A DNA stretch of 64,000 nt, taken from Cetobacterium somerae ATCC BAA-474. GTDB lineage: Bacteria > Fusobacteriota > Fusobacteriia > Fusobacteriales > Fusobacteriaceae. The notes beneath the pieces were generated by a model, which did no database searches, was not told where the DNA came from, and saw nothing but the letters and a program-made list of their open reading frames with translations. The stretch covers positions 89,131 through 153,130 of the forward strand of contig NZ_KI518200.1 in assembly GCF_000479045.1 (NCBI RefSeq), in the 5' to 3' direction. A program made the position numbers and the translations under genes. Of this stretch, positions 36,237 through 45,816 are shown piece by piece. Within the stretch, counting starts at the first letter, position 1; every line of letters starts with the position of its first letter.

Positions 36237-37533
36237 TAGTTTCACCAATTTTTTTAAATGCCATATCTATAACCTCTAAAGTTCTATCTAAATCCTCTTT
36301 AGTATGAGCTACTGATACGAAATGTGCCTCATATTTTGAAGGTGGTGCAACTACACCATTGTCTAGTAATGTATTAAAATATATTGAATAATGTGTTGTA
36401 TTAGAGTTTATAACATGCTCTAAATCTGTTATCTCATCTAAATCACTAAAGAATATTGTAAATAAAGAACCTAATTTATTTATTTTAATAGGTACATCAT
36501 ATTTTTTTGCAATTTTCTCTATTGAATCAGTCATATATATAACTTTTTCCTCTAACTCTTTATATAGAGTTTCTCTATTTTCCAATAGGTGACTTACCAT
36601 TTCAAATCCTGCTCTAACAGCAACAGGATTTCCAGATAGAGTTCCTGCATGATAAACTCTTCCAACAGGTGCAATCATATCCATAATCTCTTTTTTTCCA
36701 CCAAAAGCTCCTACAGGATAACCTCCACCTATTATTTTACCTAAAGTTGTTATATCTGGAGTTATTCCATAATACTCTTGAGCTCCTCCTAAAGCAACTC
36801 TAAATCCAGATATTACCTCATCAAATATCAAAAGAGTTCCTGTCTCATCACATATATCTCTCATAGCTTGTAAAAATTCTTTCGAGCTATTTATAAGTCC
36901 CATATTAGCCGGTACTGGCTCCATTATTAAACACGCAACTTCTTTAGTTTCCAAAATCTCTTTAACTTTTTGAATATTACCAAAAGGAGCAACTAATGTA
37001 TCTTTTAATACTCCCTCTGTTATTCCGTTACTATCTTGATATCCATCTGTTAATAATCCTGATCCAGAACTAACTAATAGTGAATCTGAATGTCCATGAT
37101 AACATCCTTCAAATTTTAATATTTTATTTCTATTTGTAAAGGCTCTTGCAACTCTAACTGCTGCCATAGTTGCTTCAGTTCCAGAAGTTGTAAATCTTAT
37201 CATATCCATTGATGGATAACACTTACATACTAATTCAGCCAATTCAACTTCCATTTTAGTTGGTAGTCCAAACGAACTTCCTAACTCTATAGCTTCTCTA
37301 ACACCTTTTAAAACTCTTTCATTATTATGCCCTAAAATAAGTGGACCCCATGAACAAATATAATCAATATATTCATTCCCATCTTCATCGTATATCTTTG
37401 ATCCTTTTCCTCTATTTACAAAAATTGGATATGTTTTATCAACTGATTTAAAAGCTCTAACAGGACTATTTACTCCTCCTGGTATAATCTTCACAGCTTT
37501 TTCATATATCTTCTCTGAATTACTATATCTCAC
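36226..37533 (-). CDS. hemL: Glutamate-1-semialdehyde 2,1-aminomutase
   Basis: PLP enzyme turning glutamate-1-semialdehyde, the product of HemA, into 5-aminolevulinate. PGGVNSPVRAFKSV near the start, FTTSGTEATMAAVRVAR, CYHGHSDS, DEVISGFRV and TTLGKIIGGGYPVGAFGG with the PLP lysine are all present. The 435-residue length is normal. It abuts hemB (stop and start within a few bases) and overlaps the sirC gene. With hemA it gives the C5 route from glutamyl-tRNA. Confidence 0.97.
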   Translation of the reverse strand: MRYSNSEKIYEKAVKIIPGGVNSPVRAFKSVDKTYPIFVNRGKGSKIYDEDGNEYIDYICSWGPLILGHNNERVLKGVREAIELGSSFGLPTKMEVELAELVCKCYPSMDMIRFTTSGTEATMAAVRVARAFTNRNKILKFEGCYHGHSDSLLVSSGSGLLTDGYQDSNGITEGVLKDTLVAPFGNIQKVKEILETKEVACLIMEPVPANMGLINSSKEFLQAMRDICDETGTLLIFDEVISGFRVALGGAQEYYGITPDITTLGKIIGGGYPVGAFGGKKEIMDMIAPVGRVYHAGTLSGNPVAVRAGFEMVSHLLENRETLYKELEEKVIYMTDSIEKIAKKYDVPIKINKLGSLFTIFFSDLDEITDLEHVINSNTTHYSIYFNTLLDNGVVAPPSKYEAHFVSVAHTKEDLDRTLEVIDMAFKKIGETNGK

Positions 37534-38508
37534 TTAATTTACACCTCTTTTTAACCATTTTGCTATATCTTTAGCATGGTATGTTATTATAATATCTGCT
37601 CCAGCTCTTCTCATAGCATACATGTTTTCCATAACTATTTTTTCTTCATCTATCCAGCCATTTTCTGCTGCTGCTTTTACCATAGAATATTCACCACTTA
37701 CATTATAAATAGCAACTGGATTTGATATAGCATCTGCTACTCCCTTAACTACATCTAAATAAGGCATTCCAGGTTTTACCATTATTATATCAGCACCCTC
37801 TAAAATATCATTTTCAACTTCTATTAAATAATCTTTAGAATTTCTAAAATCCATTTGATATGTCTTTCTATCTCCAAACGCTGGAGCTGAATCAGCTGCA
37901 TCTCTAAATGGTCCATAATAAGCTGATGCATATTTTACACTATATGCCATAATTGGTAAATTTATAAATCCATTTTCATCTAATATCTCTCTTATAGCTT
38001 TTATTCTACCATCCATCATATCTGATGGTGCCACCATATCTGCCCCTGCTTTAGCATGAGAAAGAGCTACTTTTTGTAAAAGTTTTAAAGTCTCATCATT
38101 TAGTAACTCCTCTCCTCTTAAGATTCCACAATGTCCATGAGATGTATATTCACATAAACACACATCTGTAACAACTAAAAATTCTGGAAATTTAGATTTG
38201 ATAAATCTTATCGCCTCTTGAACTATCCCTTTATCATTGTATCCTTCACTTCCTACTGGATCTTTCTTTTTAGGAATTCCAAATAAAAGCAATGATTTTA
38301 TTCCTAAATCTTTTAATTCTACTAGTTCCTCTTCTAGTCTATCTATTGATATTCTATACTGCCCCTTCATCGATGGAATTTCAACTTTTATATTTTCTCC
38401 CTCTTCTATGAATAGTGGATAGATTAGATTATCTAAAGTAAAATCTATATTTTTCACTAAATTTCTCATAACTTGAGAACTTCTTAGTCTTCTAGTTCTA
38501 TTAAACAT
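37534..38508 (-). CDS. hemB: Porphobilinogen synthase (delta-aminolevulinate dehydratase)
   Basis: Joins two 5-aminolevulinates to porphobilinogen. RTRRLRSSQVMRNLVK at the start, a zinc-type cysteine cluster VCLCEYTSHGHCGI, SVKYASAYYGPFRDA with one active lysine, and the Schiff-base lysine in IIMVKPGMPYLDVV. The 324-residue length is typical. The cysteine cluster suggests a zinc-dependent enzyme rather than the magnesium type. It lies one base from hemL. Confidence 0.97.
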   Translation of the reverse strand: MFNRTRRLRSSQVMRNLVKNIDFTLDNLIYPLFIEEGENIKVEIPSMKGQYRISIDRLEEELVELKDLGIKSLLLFGIPKKKDPVGSEGYNDKGIVQEAIRFIKSKFPEFLVVTDVCLCEYTSHGHCGILRGEELLNDETLKLLQKVALSHAKAGADMVAPSDMMDGRIKAIREILDENGFINLPIMAYSVKYASAYYGPFRDAADSAPAFGDRKTYQMDFRNSKDYLIEVENDILEGADIIMVKPGMPYLDVVKGVADAISNPVAIYNVSGEYSMVKAAAENGWIDEEKIVMENMYAMRRAGADIIITYHAKDIAKWLKRGVN

Positions 38509-38509
38509 A

Positions 38510-39985
38510 TTATTTCTCTCCTATTACTGCAATTACTCCATCAACATCAAAAACTTTTGCTTCTAAAGCCACGTTATATCCTAATTCATTTAAAGTTTTT
38601 GTAGTAACTGGTCCTATTGACACAATCTTTTTATCCTCTAATAATTTTAAATCTCCTTGGATACTCTCATTAAATGCTTCAACTGTTGATGAACTTAAAA
38701 AAGTTATATACTCTATTTCATTTAATACATTCTCTACTTCATCTTTAGAATAGATATGTTTTCCAGTCTTGTACACTACTAATTTTTCAAATTTTCTATT
38801 ATATTCCTCACTCCATTTTTCACAATTAGCAGGAGAGATATCTGAAGTTATAAATAACACCTTATCATTTTCTTTTGTATAATTTTGTACTTCTTTTGCT
38901 AACTCTGTTCCCATATATTTCTCTGGAATAAAATCTGGTATTATTTTATATTCTCTTAATAGCTCATCTGTTTTAGCTCCAACAACACCAATTTTTAGAT
39001 GACCTAAAGATCTTATATCCTTTATGTTTTCCATAAAGTACTTCACCCCATTTGGAGAGTTAAACAAAAGAGCACTATAATTTTTTAAATCTTTTTCATC
39101 AAAATTATAAGCATTTTCTATTTTTATAAAAGGTAGCTCTCTTACAGTAGCTCCTTGTATTCTTAATTTTTCACTAAACTCTTGTGATTGATTAGTGTCT
39201 CTTGTCACTAACACTTTTTTTCCAGAAAGAGGTTGATTTTCAAACCATTTAAAAGTTTCTCTCATGTTTACAACATCACCAATTATTGTTATAGCAGGTG
39301 GAACAATCTTTTCAGATTTAGCTCTTTCTACAATATCTTCTAAAGTTCCAACAGTTACTCTTTGGTTTTCACTTGTTCCCTTTTCTATTACTGCTACTGG
39401 AGTTTTAGGATTTTTACCATTTTTTATTAAATCACCTGTTATTAAATCTAGGTTTTTAATCCCCATTAAAAATACTAAAGTTCCATCTAATTTAGCTATA
39501 GTCGAAAAATCATGCCATTCTCCATTTTCCATTGTATGTCCTGTAAATACATGGAATGATCTTGCTAGTCCTCTATGTGTAACTGGAATTCCTGCATACT
39601 CTGGTACAGCTATTGAAGAGCTTATTCCAGGTATAATTTCAAAAGGAATAGAGTATTTAACTATTTCCTCTATCTCTTCTCCACCTCTTCCAAAAACAAA
39701 AGGATCTCCACCTTTTACCCTTGCTACAACTTTTCCCTCTAAAGCCTTTTTAGCCAGCGTTTTATTTATTTCATCCTGAATTACTCCACCTTCAGTATTT
39801 CCTTTACCTAAATATATCATTTCTGCATCTGCTTTAGCTAACTTCAACACTTTCGGGTCTATCAATCTATCATATACTACGCAGTCAGCTTCCTCTATGC
39901 ATCTCTTTCCTTTCAAAGTTAAAAGATCTATATTTCCACAACCTGCTCCTATTATGTAAACTTTCCCCATTTTATTATTAACCAT
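38510..39985 (-). CDS. Uroporphyrinogen-III C-methyltransferase / uroporphyrinogen-III synthase fusion
   Basis: Two enzymes in one 491-residue chain. The N-terminal CobA/SUMT half (about 1-250) methylates uroporphyrinogen III twice to precorrin-2: VYIIGAGCGNIDLLTLKG, VVARVKGGDPFVFGRGGEE, and VIPGISSSIAVPEYAGIPVTHR are its motifs. The C-terminal HemD half (about 255-491) closes and flips hydroxymethylbilane to uroporphyrinogen III, with NSPNGVKYF and FLSSSTVEAF as typical segments. CobA-HemD fusions are known in clostridia and fusobacteria. It overlaps the end of hemC by eight bases. The product feeds siroheme and cobalamin. Confidence 0.95.
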   Translation of the reverse strand: MVNNKMGKVYIIGAGCGNIDLLTLKGKRCIEEADCVVYDRLIDPKVLKLAKADAEMIYLGKGNTEGGVIQDEINKTLAKKALEGKVVARVKGGDPFVFGRGGEEIEEIVKYSIPFEIIPGISSSIAVPEYAGIPVTHRGLARSFHVFTGHTMENGEWHDFSTIAKLDGTLVFLMGIKNLDLITGDLIKNGKNPKTPVAVIEKGTSENQRVTVGTLEDIVERAKSEKIVPPAITIIGDVVNMRETFKWFENQPLSGKKVLVTRDTNQSQEFSEKLRIQGATVRELPFIKIENAYNFDEKDLKNYSALLFNSPNGVKYFMENIKDIRSLGHLKIGVVGAKTDELLREYKIIPDFIPEKYMGTELAKEVQNYTKENDKVLFITSDISPANCEKWSEEYNRKFEKLVVYKTGKHIYSKDEVENVLNEIEYITFLSSSTVEAFNESIQGDLKLLEDKKIVSIGPVTTKTLNELGYNVALEAKVFDVDGVIAVIGEK

Positions 39986-40877
39986 TTATTTTCTCCCTTA
40001 TTTTTGCAGCTAATTTGTGTGCTATCTCTTTTCCTAATACTTCATCTTCTAATACTTCTGCTTTATACATAATATCATCTTGGCAGTACACACCTCTTAA
40101 AAAAATCTTACCATCAAATTTTTCCCCTGTACATCCCATCGGTGTATGACATCCTCCATCAAATATCTTAGAAAACTCTCTTTCTATCTCTACAATTTTT
40201 TCTATTTCTGGATTATGAATAGATTTTAAGATATTTTTTACAAACTCATCGTTTTCTCTACATTGAATATGAAGTGCTCCTTGAGCTGGAGCTGGCATCA
40301 TTAAATCATAATCTAACTCTTCAGTTATTCTATCTCTTAATCCAACTCTTTTTAATCCTGCTGCTGCTAAAAGAATAGCATCATACTGACCTTCATCTAG
40401 TTTTCTAAGTCTTGTATGAATATTTCCTCTTAATTGTTTTATCTCTAAATCTGGTCTTAAGTTTTTTAATCCCATGGTTCTTCTCAATGAACTAGTTCCT
40501 ACAATAGCTCCTTCTGGAAGCTCTAATAACTTTTTTCCACTTCTTGATACAATAACATCCCTATTATCTTCTCTATCAGGAGTTGCTCCACAAATTAAAC
40601 CTGGCGGAGAAACTATTGGCATATCTTTCATTGAATGAACTGCTAAATCTACAGTTCCGTCTAACAATTCGTGTTCAATCTCTTTTGTAAAAAAGCTTTT
40701 TAAAGATTTATCACTATTATTCCAGTTACTAACTAAATCTTTATCTCCACTTGTTACTATAACCTTTATTTCAAATTTTAACTCTGGAAAATTCTTCTCT
40801 AATCTTCCTTTTATCATTTCACTCTGAGCTAAAGCTAATATGCTTCCTCTACTTCCTATTACGATTTTTTCTTTCAT
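39978..40877 (-). CDS. hemC: Hydroxymethylbilane synthase (porphobilinogen deaminase)
   Basis: Polymerises four porphobilinogens to hydroxymethylbilane on a dipyrromethane cofactor. IVIGSRGSILALAQSEMIKG at 5-24, VHSMKDMP, GTSSLRR, QLRGNIHTRLRKLDEGQYDAILLA, and the cofactor cysteine in GGCHTPMGC are all visible. The 299-residue length is normal. It shares one base with the hemA stop and overlaps the cobA-hemD start. Confidence 0.97.
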   Translation of the reverse strand: MKEKIVIGSRGSILALAQSEMIKGRLEKNFPELKFEIKVIVTSGDKDLVSNWNNSDKSLKSFFTKEIEHELLDGTVDLAVHSMKDMPIVSPPGLICGATPDREDNRDVIVSRSGKKLLELPEGAIVGTSSLRRTMGLKNLRPDLEIKQLRGNIHTRLRKLDEGQYDAILLAAAGLKRVGLRDRITEELDYDLMMPAPAQGALHIQCRENDEFVKNILKSIHNPEIEKIVEIEREFSKIFDGGCHTPMGCTGEKFDGKIFLRGVYCQDDIMYKAEVLEDEVLGKEIAHKLAAKIREKING

Positions 40878-41872
40878 TATGCTATCCCTTCTTTGTATTC
40901 AAACCATTTTTTTAAGTTTATCATCTGTTCACCAAGCATATATTCATATTTAGTTAATAAATTTTCCCTATTTTCTAAATTTTCATAATACACTCCCCAA
41001 ACATCATCTATATTGTATAAATTTATGTTTTTTAATTCATTAAGCTCTTCTTCAATATCTCTAGGAACTGCTAAATCTAAAAATACATACTCTTTATTTT
41101 TATTTAACAAAGGTTGTATCTCTTCTTTTTTTATAATTGCATGAGGAGCTGAAGTTGCTGATATTATTACATCACTTTTTGCAACTTCTTCCAATTTATT
41201 TTCAAAACTTATCACATCTGCATTATAAATATTACTAACCTCTAAAGCTTTATGATAACTTCTATTTGTTATAGTTAAGCTTTTGTATTCCTCTTTTGTT
41301 ATAAGCTCCATTATATCTCTTGCTAAATCTCCTACTCCTAAAATAAGAATTTTCTTATCTTTTAACTCTGAAACTCTATTCTTGATAAATTTTAAAGATA
41401 TTGCTTCTAAAGATAAAGCATTATGACATATTTTACTTTTATTTCTAAATTTTTTTCCCAACTCTATTGCTTTATTAAAAATAACATTAATATTAGAGCT
41501 TGATATTTTATTTTCCATACTTGTTAATTGAGCTTTTTTTATTTGAGCTAAAATTTGATCCTCACCTTTTATAACAGATTCAAAACCACAAGTAACTCTA
41601 AAAAGATAGTTTACAGCATCATGCCCTTGCTTTATAAAAATATCTTTTAATCCTATATCTTTTTGAAAATCTGCCACTGAATAGTTTTTATCTAAATCTA
41701 AGTAGTATTCTACTCTCAAGCAGGTTGACAAGTTAACATAACCCACAATCTTTTTCTCTTTAAATAATCTTTCAACTACAGAAGTGGGGTCATTTTGTAT
41801 AAAATTCTCTCTTTGATATAAATCCAAATTTTTATGACTTATTCCAAAAACAATAAAATGTTTAAAATACAT
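40877..41872 (-). CDS. hemA: Glutamyl-tRNA reductase
   Basis: Reduces glutamyl-tRNA to glutamate-1-semialdehyde, the entry to tetrapyrroles. The catalytic cysteine is Cys51 in NLSTCLRVEYY; the family usually has STCNR, so Asn is replaced by Leu. GFESVIKGEDQILAQIKKA and the NADP domain ILILGVGDLARDIME are clear. At 331 residues it is shorter than the usual 400-430, mostly because the C-terminal dimerisation helix region is cut back to about 30 residues. Its genomic place at the head of the complete hem set supports function. Confidence 0.92.
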   Translation of the reverse strand: MYFKHFIVFGISHKNLDLYQRENFIQNDPTSVVERLFKEKKIVGYVNLSTCLRVEYYLDLDKNYSVADFQKDIGLKDIFIKQGHDAVNYLFRVTCGFESVIKGEDQILAQIKKAQLTSMENKISSSNINVIFNKAIELGKKFRNKSKICHNALSLEAISLKFIKNRVSELKDKKILILGVGDLARDIMELITKEEYKSLTITNRSYHKALEVSNIYNADVISFENKLEEVAKSDVIISATSAPHAIIKKEEIQPLLNKNKEYVFLDLAVPRDIEEELNELKNINLYNIDDVWGVYYENLENRENLLTKYEYMLGEQMINLKKWFEYKEGIA

Positions 41873-41913
41873 CTAGATTCCTTCTCTCCACGATTTATTG
41901 ATTACATATATAT

Positions 41914-41919
41914 ATTATA
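41914..41919 (-). promoter_or_regulatory. Probable -10 of the hem operon
   Basis: TATAAT on the minus strand, with only a weak TTAAAA 17 bases upstream. The 187-base gap 41873-42059 is extremely AT-rich, holds two more TATAAT-like sequences, and shows no riboswitch. Confidence 0.4.
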
Positions 41920-42034
41920 ATACTTTTTTTTAATATTTTTAAGCCTATTTTCGAAAAAATTATATTATTTTTGAATGAAAAAGCTATAAATCATCAAAAA
42001 ATATTATAACGTACATATAAATAATATAAATGAA

Positions 42035-42060
42035 AGAGAGTGATTTTGTAATCACTCTCT
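42035..42060 (-). terminator. Hairpin at the end of the mutS2-holB operon
   Basis: AGAGAGTGATT pairs with AATCACTCTCT directly after the holB stop. The T-tract behind it on the minus strand is short and broken, so termination may be incomplete. Confidence 0.6.
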
Positions 42061-42974
42061 TAAACATTTGTATAAAAAGTTACTAGTAAATTTTTTAAGT
42101 TTATAGAGCTTCTCCCTATATTTTTTAATTCTAATAGTTTTTCTAAATTTTTACTTCTATTTCCTATAAGAGAAATTGTATAATTTATGATTTCTTTTAT
42201 TAACTCTCTATCTGAAGTATTCAAAAGAATTTCATCCACAAAATACAACTTATCATTTAATGTTAAATAGTCTTTTGTATTTAGAAAATCTCTTATAGAT
42301 TTATATATCTCTACTTTATACTGAAACTCTTTTGTATCTGTCCAATTTTTTATATTATGTCCAATTCTTTCAAAAGAACTACCCTCATTTAAATCTATTT
42401 CACTATTTTTATAATCTTCTATCTCTTTTGATTTTCCTAAAAAAAATCTGTACTCCTCTTGAGTTACTCCAATCTCTTCTGCGCTCTCCTGAAGAATATT
42501 TAATAAAATCGATCTAGATTTTATTGTTGGAAGAACATTTAATCCCGTAGAAGTTAATATAAAAAAACTTCCACTATTAGGTTCTTCTATTAATTTTAAT
42601 AACGCATTTGCTGATTCTTTTCTTAACCTTTCAACATCTCTTATTATATAAACTTTTTTCTTTCCTTCGTAAGATGTTGTTGAATCTCTATAAGCTAACT
42701 CTCTAATTTTTTCAATTTTAATACCTGTTATATCATCTAAAATTTCTAAATCTCCATGAGTTTCACTCTCTATTCTTATACAACTTTCACAAACTCCACA
42801 AAAATCATCTGTATAATTAATACAGTTTAAACTTTTAGCAAAAGCCTTTGCAAACTTTTTTAAAAGATCTCTATCAACTCCGTAAAAAAGGTATGTTCCT
42901 GCTTCTCTTTTAAAATTAAGTTCTTTTTTTAAAAAATCAATAGCTTTTTCATTGGAATTTAAATCTTTAAACAT
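42060..42974 (-). CDS. holB: DNA polymerase III subunit delta'
   Basis: AAA+ clamp-loader subunit. The first 160 residues follow the DnaX/HolB fold: a degenerate nucleotide loop (YLFYGVDRDLLKKFAKAFAK, lacking GKT), the zinc cysteines FCGVCESC, VYIIRDVERLRKESANALLKLIEEP, and TSTGLNVLPTIKSRS where the sensor segment SRC/SRS stands. Missing GKT is normal for delta'. The 304-residue length is normal. It is the last gene of the mutS2 operon and shares one base with mreB. Confidence 0.92.
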   Translation of the reverse strand: MFKDLNSNEKAIDFLKKELNFKREAGTYLFYGVDRDLLKKFAKAFAKSLNCINYTDDFCGVCESCIRIESETHGDLEILDDITGIKIEKIRELAYRDSTTSYEGKKKVYIIRDVERLRKESANALLKLIEEPNSGSFFILTSTGLNVLPTIKSRSILLNILQESAEEIGVTQEEYRFFLGKSKEIEDYKNSEIDLNEGSSFERIGHNIKNWTDTKEFQYKVEIYKSIRDFLNTKDYLTLNDKLYFVDEILLNTSDRELIKEIINYTISLIGNRSKNLEKLLELKNIGRSSINLKNLLVTFYTNV

Positions 42975-44008
42975 TATCTTTCAGCCTTTTCAATCTTTCT
43001 TAAAATAGATATTTGATCAAGAGCCATTCCAGCTCCTTTAACTACACTCTCAAGAGGGGAGTCTGCTAATCTTACGTTTAGTGAAGTATGTTTTGAAATT
43101 AATTCTGGGAAGTTTCTAATTAAAGAACCCCCTCCTGCCATAACTATTCCTCTATCTATTATATCTGCTGCTAATTCTGGTGGAGTTTTTTCTAAAACAT
43201 CTTTTACACAAGTTACAATCTCCATTAGTGAATCCATAATAGCTTCTCTAATCTCTTCTGATCCAACAGTAACAGACTTAGGTAGCCCAGTTATCAAGTC
43301 TCTTCCTTTTATTGTCATTGTTTCCTCTTCTGTTAAAGGAATAGCTGTTCCTATTTGCATTTTTATACTTTCAGCTGTTTTATCTCCTATTAATAAAGTA
43401 TGTGTTTTTTTAATATACTTTATTATATCCATATCAAAATTATTTCCAGCTGTTCTTATCGTTTTACTTACAACTGTTCCACCTAGTGATATTACTGCAA
43501 CGTCTGTCGAACCTCCACCAATATCAACTATCATATTTCCTTCTGGTGCTGATATATCAATTCCAGATCCTAGCGCAGCTGCTCTTGCCTCTTCTATTAA
43601 GTAAGCCTTTTTAGCTCCAGCTGAAAGAGTAGCTTCTAATACCGCTCTTTTCTCTACTCCAGTTACATCAATTGGAACACAAATCATAACTTCAGGCATA
43701 AACAGTGAGTATTTTCCAAATACCTTTTTTATAAAATACTTTATCATAGCTTCTGTTATATCGTAATCAGCTATTACTCCTTCACTTAAAGGTTTTACTG
43801 CAACTATCGAATCTGGTGTTTTTCCTAGCATATCTTTAGCTTCGTTTCCAACAGCTAAAACTTTTCTACTTTCTCTTTCCACTGCTACAACAGATGGTTC
43901 ATTTAATATTATTTTTCCATGTTTTTTACTATATACTAATGTATTTGCTGTCCCTAAATCAATTCCAATACTTCTACTAAATCCAGGTAGTTTCAATTTG
44001 AATCCCAC
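42974..44008 (-). CDS. mreB: Rod-shape-determining protein MreB
   Basis: Actin-like filament that steers elongation of the cell wall. IGIDLGTANTLVYSKKHG at 14-31 (phosphate 1), VDIGGGSTDVAVISLGG (phosphate 2), and GIVMAGGGSLIRNFPEL (adenosine) are clear. The 344-residue length is typical. No mreC or mreD is beside it, which is unusual; it lies instead between mrnC and holB. Confidence 0.96.
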   Translation of the reverse strand: MGFKLKLPGFSRSIGIDLGTANTLVYSKKHGKIILNEPSVVAVERESRKVLAVGNEAKDMLGKTPDSIVAVKPLSEGVIADYDITEAMIKYFIKKVFGKYSLFMPEVMICVPIDVTGVEKRAVLEATLSAGAKKAYLIEEARAAALGSGIDISAPEGNMIVDIGGGSTDVAVISLGGTVVSKTIRTAGNNFDMDIIKYIKKTHTLLIGDKTAESIKMQIGTAIPLTEEETMTIKGRDLITGLPKSVTVGSEEIREAIMDSLMEIVTCVKDVLEKTPPELAADIIDRGIVMAGGGSLIRNFPELISKHTSLNVRLADSPLESVVKGAGMALDQISILRKIEKAER

Positions 44009-44021
44009 TTACTATCACTCC

Positions 44022-44393
44022 TTAACCTAAGTTTTTTTCCACAATTTTATTTATTTCTTCTATTTTTCCCTCAACATAAAGCGCACCAATTAAAGCTTCA
44101 AAAGCTGTTGCCTCTTTATACTCCATAACACTACACGATTTAGGAAAAGTTTTTATGTTACTATTTTTAGATCTATTTACCAATGTTAATTTATCTTCAT
44201 CTAATTCATCAATTATATTTTTTAAATACTTACTTTGAGCTTGAGCATTTACATGTTCTTTTACAAGTCTATTTAAATTCTTTATATTGTACCCTTTGTT
44301 TATAAAATATGTTCTTATAGAAAGTTCCCACACAGAATCACCTAAATATGCTAAAACTAATCCATTTGCTTCACGCACATCTAAATTGACCAT
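44022..44393 (-). CDS. mrnC: Mini-ribonuclease III
   Basis: Processes the ends of 23S rRNA precursor. It is a stand-alone RNase III catalytic domain without dsRNA-binding domain: LVLAYLGDSVWELSIR at about 12-27 (with the catalytic Asp) and YKEATAFEALIGALYVEG near 94-111 (with the catalytic Glu). The 123 residues are a little short of the usual 130-145. It overlaps the cysS stop by 13 bases, the classical cysS-mrnC pairing of Firmicutes. Confidence 0.95.
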   Translation of the reverse strand: MVNLDVREANGLVLAYLGDSVWELSIRTYFINKGYNIKNLNRLVKEHVNAQAQSKYLKNIIDELDEDKLTLVNRSKNSNIKTFPKSCSVMEYKEATAFEALIGALYVEGKIEEINKIVEKNLG

Positions 44394-45805
44394 GTTGTTT
44401 TTTCCTTTCCATCCTTTATTTTAATTCCCATCTCTAAAAGTCTATCTCTTACTTTATCTGAAAATGCCCAGTCTTTACTATCTCTTGCTTCTCTTCTCAG
44501 TTCAAGTAAAAATTCAATTAGTTCTGTTGTCATATTTCCTACTTGAACCTCTACCTTTAATAGAACTCCAAATACCTCTTCCATAACCACTCTTATATAT
44601 TCAATTGTATCTTCTAACACTTCAAATCCAACTTTAGAAATTTTATCAATCTCTCCAGCTTTATTTAATTCTTTTACAAGTTCAAATATAGCTCCTATTC
44701 CACCAGCTGTATTAAAATCTTCATCCATACATCTTATAAATTTATCTTTTGATATCTCTAAAGTTTCTTTTAACTCTGTAAGGTCTGATCCATTTTCAAC
44801 AGGTTTTGATGTTAAAATCTCTTTTCCTCTAGATATAGCATTTTCTATTCTTTCTAATCCAGCCTTACTTTGAACTAGTTCATTATCGGAAAAATCAATT
44901 GGCTTTCTATAATGAGAACTTAAAATAAAGAATCTTACTACTCTTCCCTCAAATTGCTCTAATACCTCTCTTAAAAGGAAGAAGTTTCCTAAAGATTTAG
45001 ACATCTTCTCTCCCTTAACATTAATATAACCATTATGAATCCAGTATCTAGCAAATTCTCCACCTGTTCCACATTTTGATTGTGCAATTTCATTTTCATG
45101 ATGTGGGAATATTAAATCTTGTCCTCCTCCATGAATATCAAATGTAGGTCCTAAATATTTATTTGACATTGCAGAACATTCTATATGCCATCCAGGTCTT
45201 CCTTTTCCCCAAGGTGAATTCCAGAAAGGTTCTCCCTCCTTAGCTTTTTTCCATAAAGCGAAGTCTAATGGATCTTTCTTTATCTCTGATACATCTATTC
45301 TTGCACCACTTTTTAAATCATCTATACTTTGGCCTGATAATTCTCCATACTCTTGTTTGTAACTATTTACATCAAAGTATACGTCACCTTGAGATTCGTA
45401 AGCATATCCTTTTTCAATTAATGTTTTTATAATTTTTATCATTTCACCTATATGCTCTGTTGCTTTAGGTCTTATCATTCCTTCTTCTTTTAAATTAACT
45501 TTTGCTGTATCTTCAAAATATGCATCTATATATTTTTTTGCTATATCCTGAAGAGTTACTCCCTCTTCATTAGCTTTTTTTATCATTTTATCATCAACAT
45601 CTGTAAAGTTTTGAACATATTTTACTTTATAACCTCTAAACTCAAAATATCTTCTTACTGTATCGAAAAATATGGCTGGTCTAGCGTTTCCAATGTGAAT
45701 ATAATTATAAACGGTAGGTCCACAAACATACATTGAAACCTCTCCCTCTTTTAGAGGTTTAAATATTTCTAATTCGCCTTTAAGTGTATTATATATTTTT
45801 ATCAT
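44381..45805 (-). CDS. cysS: Cysteinyl-tRNA synthetase
   Basis: Class I synthetase charging tRNA-Cys. YVCGPTVYNYIHIGNARP at about 27-44 holds the first zinc cysteine and HIGN (the HIGH motif), HIECSAMSNKYLG the second zinc cysteine, and EKMSKSLGN the KMSKS loop. The 474-residue length is normal. There is no T-box in front, and it is inside a long operon, so amino-acid-specific transcription control is unlikely here. Confidence 0.97.
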   Translation of the reverse strand: MIKIYNTLKGELEIFKPLKEGEVSMYVCGPTVYNYIHIGNARPAIFFDTVRRYFEFRGYKVKYVQNFTDVDDKMIKKANEEGVTLQDIAKKYIDAYFEDTAKVNLKEEGMIRPKATEHIGEMIKIIKTLIEKGYAYESQGDVYFDVNSYKQEYGELSGQSIDDLKSGARIDVSEIKKDPLDFALWKKAKEGEPFWNSPWGKGRPGWHIECSAMSNKYLGPTFDIHGGGQDLIFPHHENEIAQSKCGTGGEFARYWIHNGYINVKGEKMSKSLGNFFLLREVLEQFEGRVVRFFILSSHYRKPIDFSDNELVQSKAGLERIENAISRGKEILTSKPVENGSDLTELKETLEISKDKFIRCMDEDFNTAGGIGAIFELVKELNKAGEIDKISKVGFEVLEDTIEYIRVVMEEVFGVLLKVEVQVGNMTTELIEFLLELRREARDSKDWAFSDKVRDRLLEMGIKIKDGKEKTTWSI

Positions 45806-45816
45806 TTTACGCCCTC

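Noticed and set aside
39264..39779. Long plus-strand open frame (171 codons) opposite the cobA-hemD gene
   Set aside because: It is the antisense shadow of a strongly conserved coding region and has no ribosome site or recognisable product; similar shadows opposite fruK and murC were dismissed for the same reason.
41873..42059. A riboswitch before the hem operon
   Set aside because: The gap is almost pure A/T apart from the hairpin after holB; no B12 box or other conserved segment was found.
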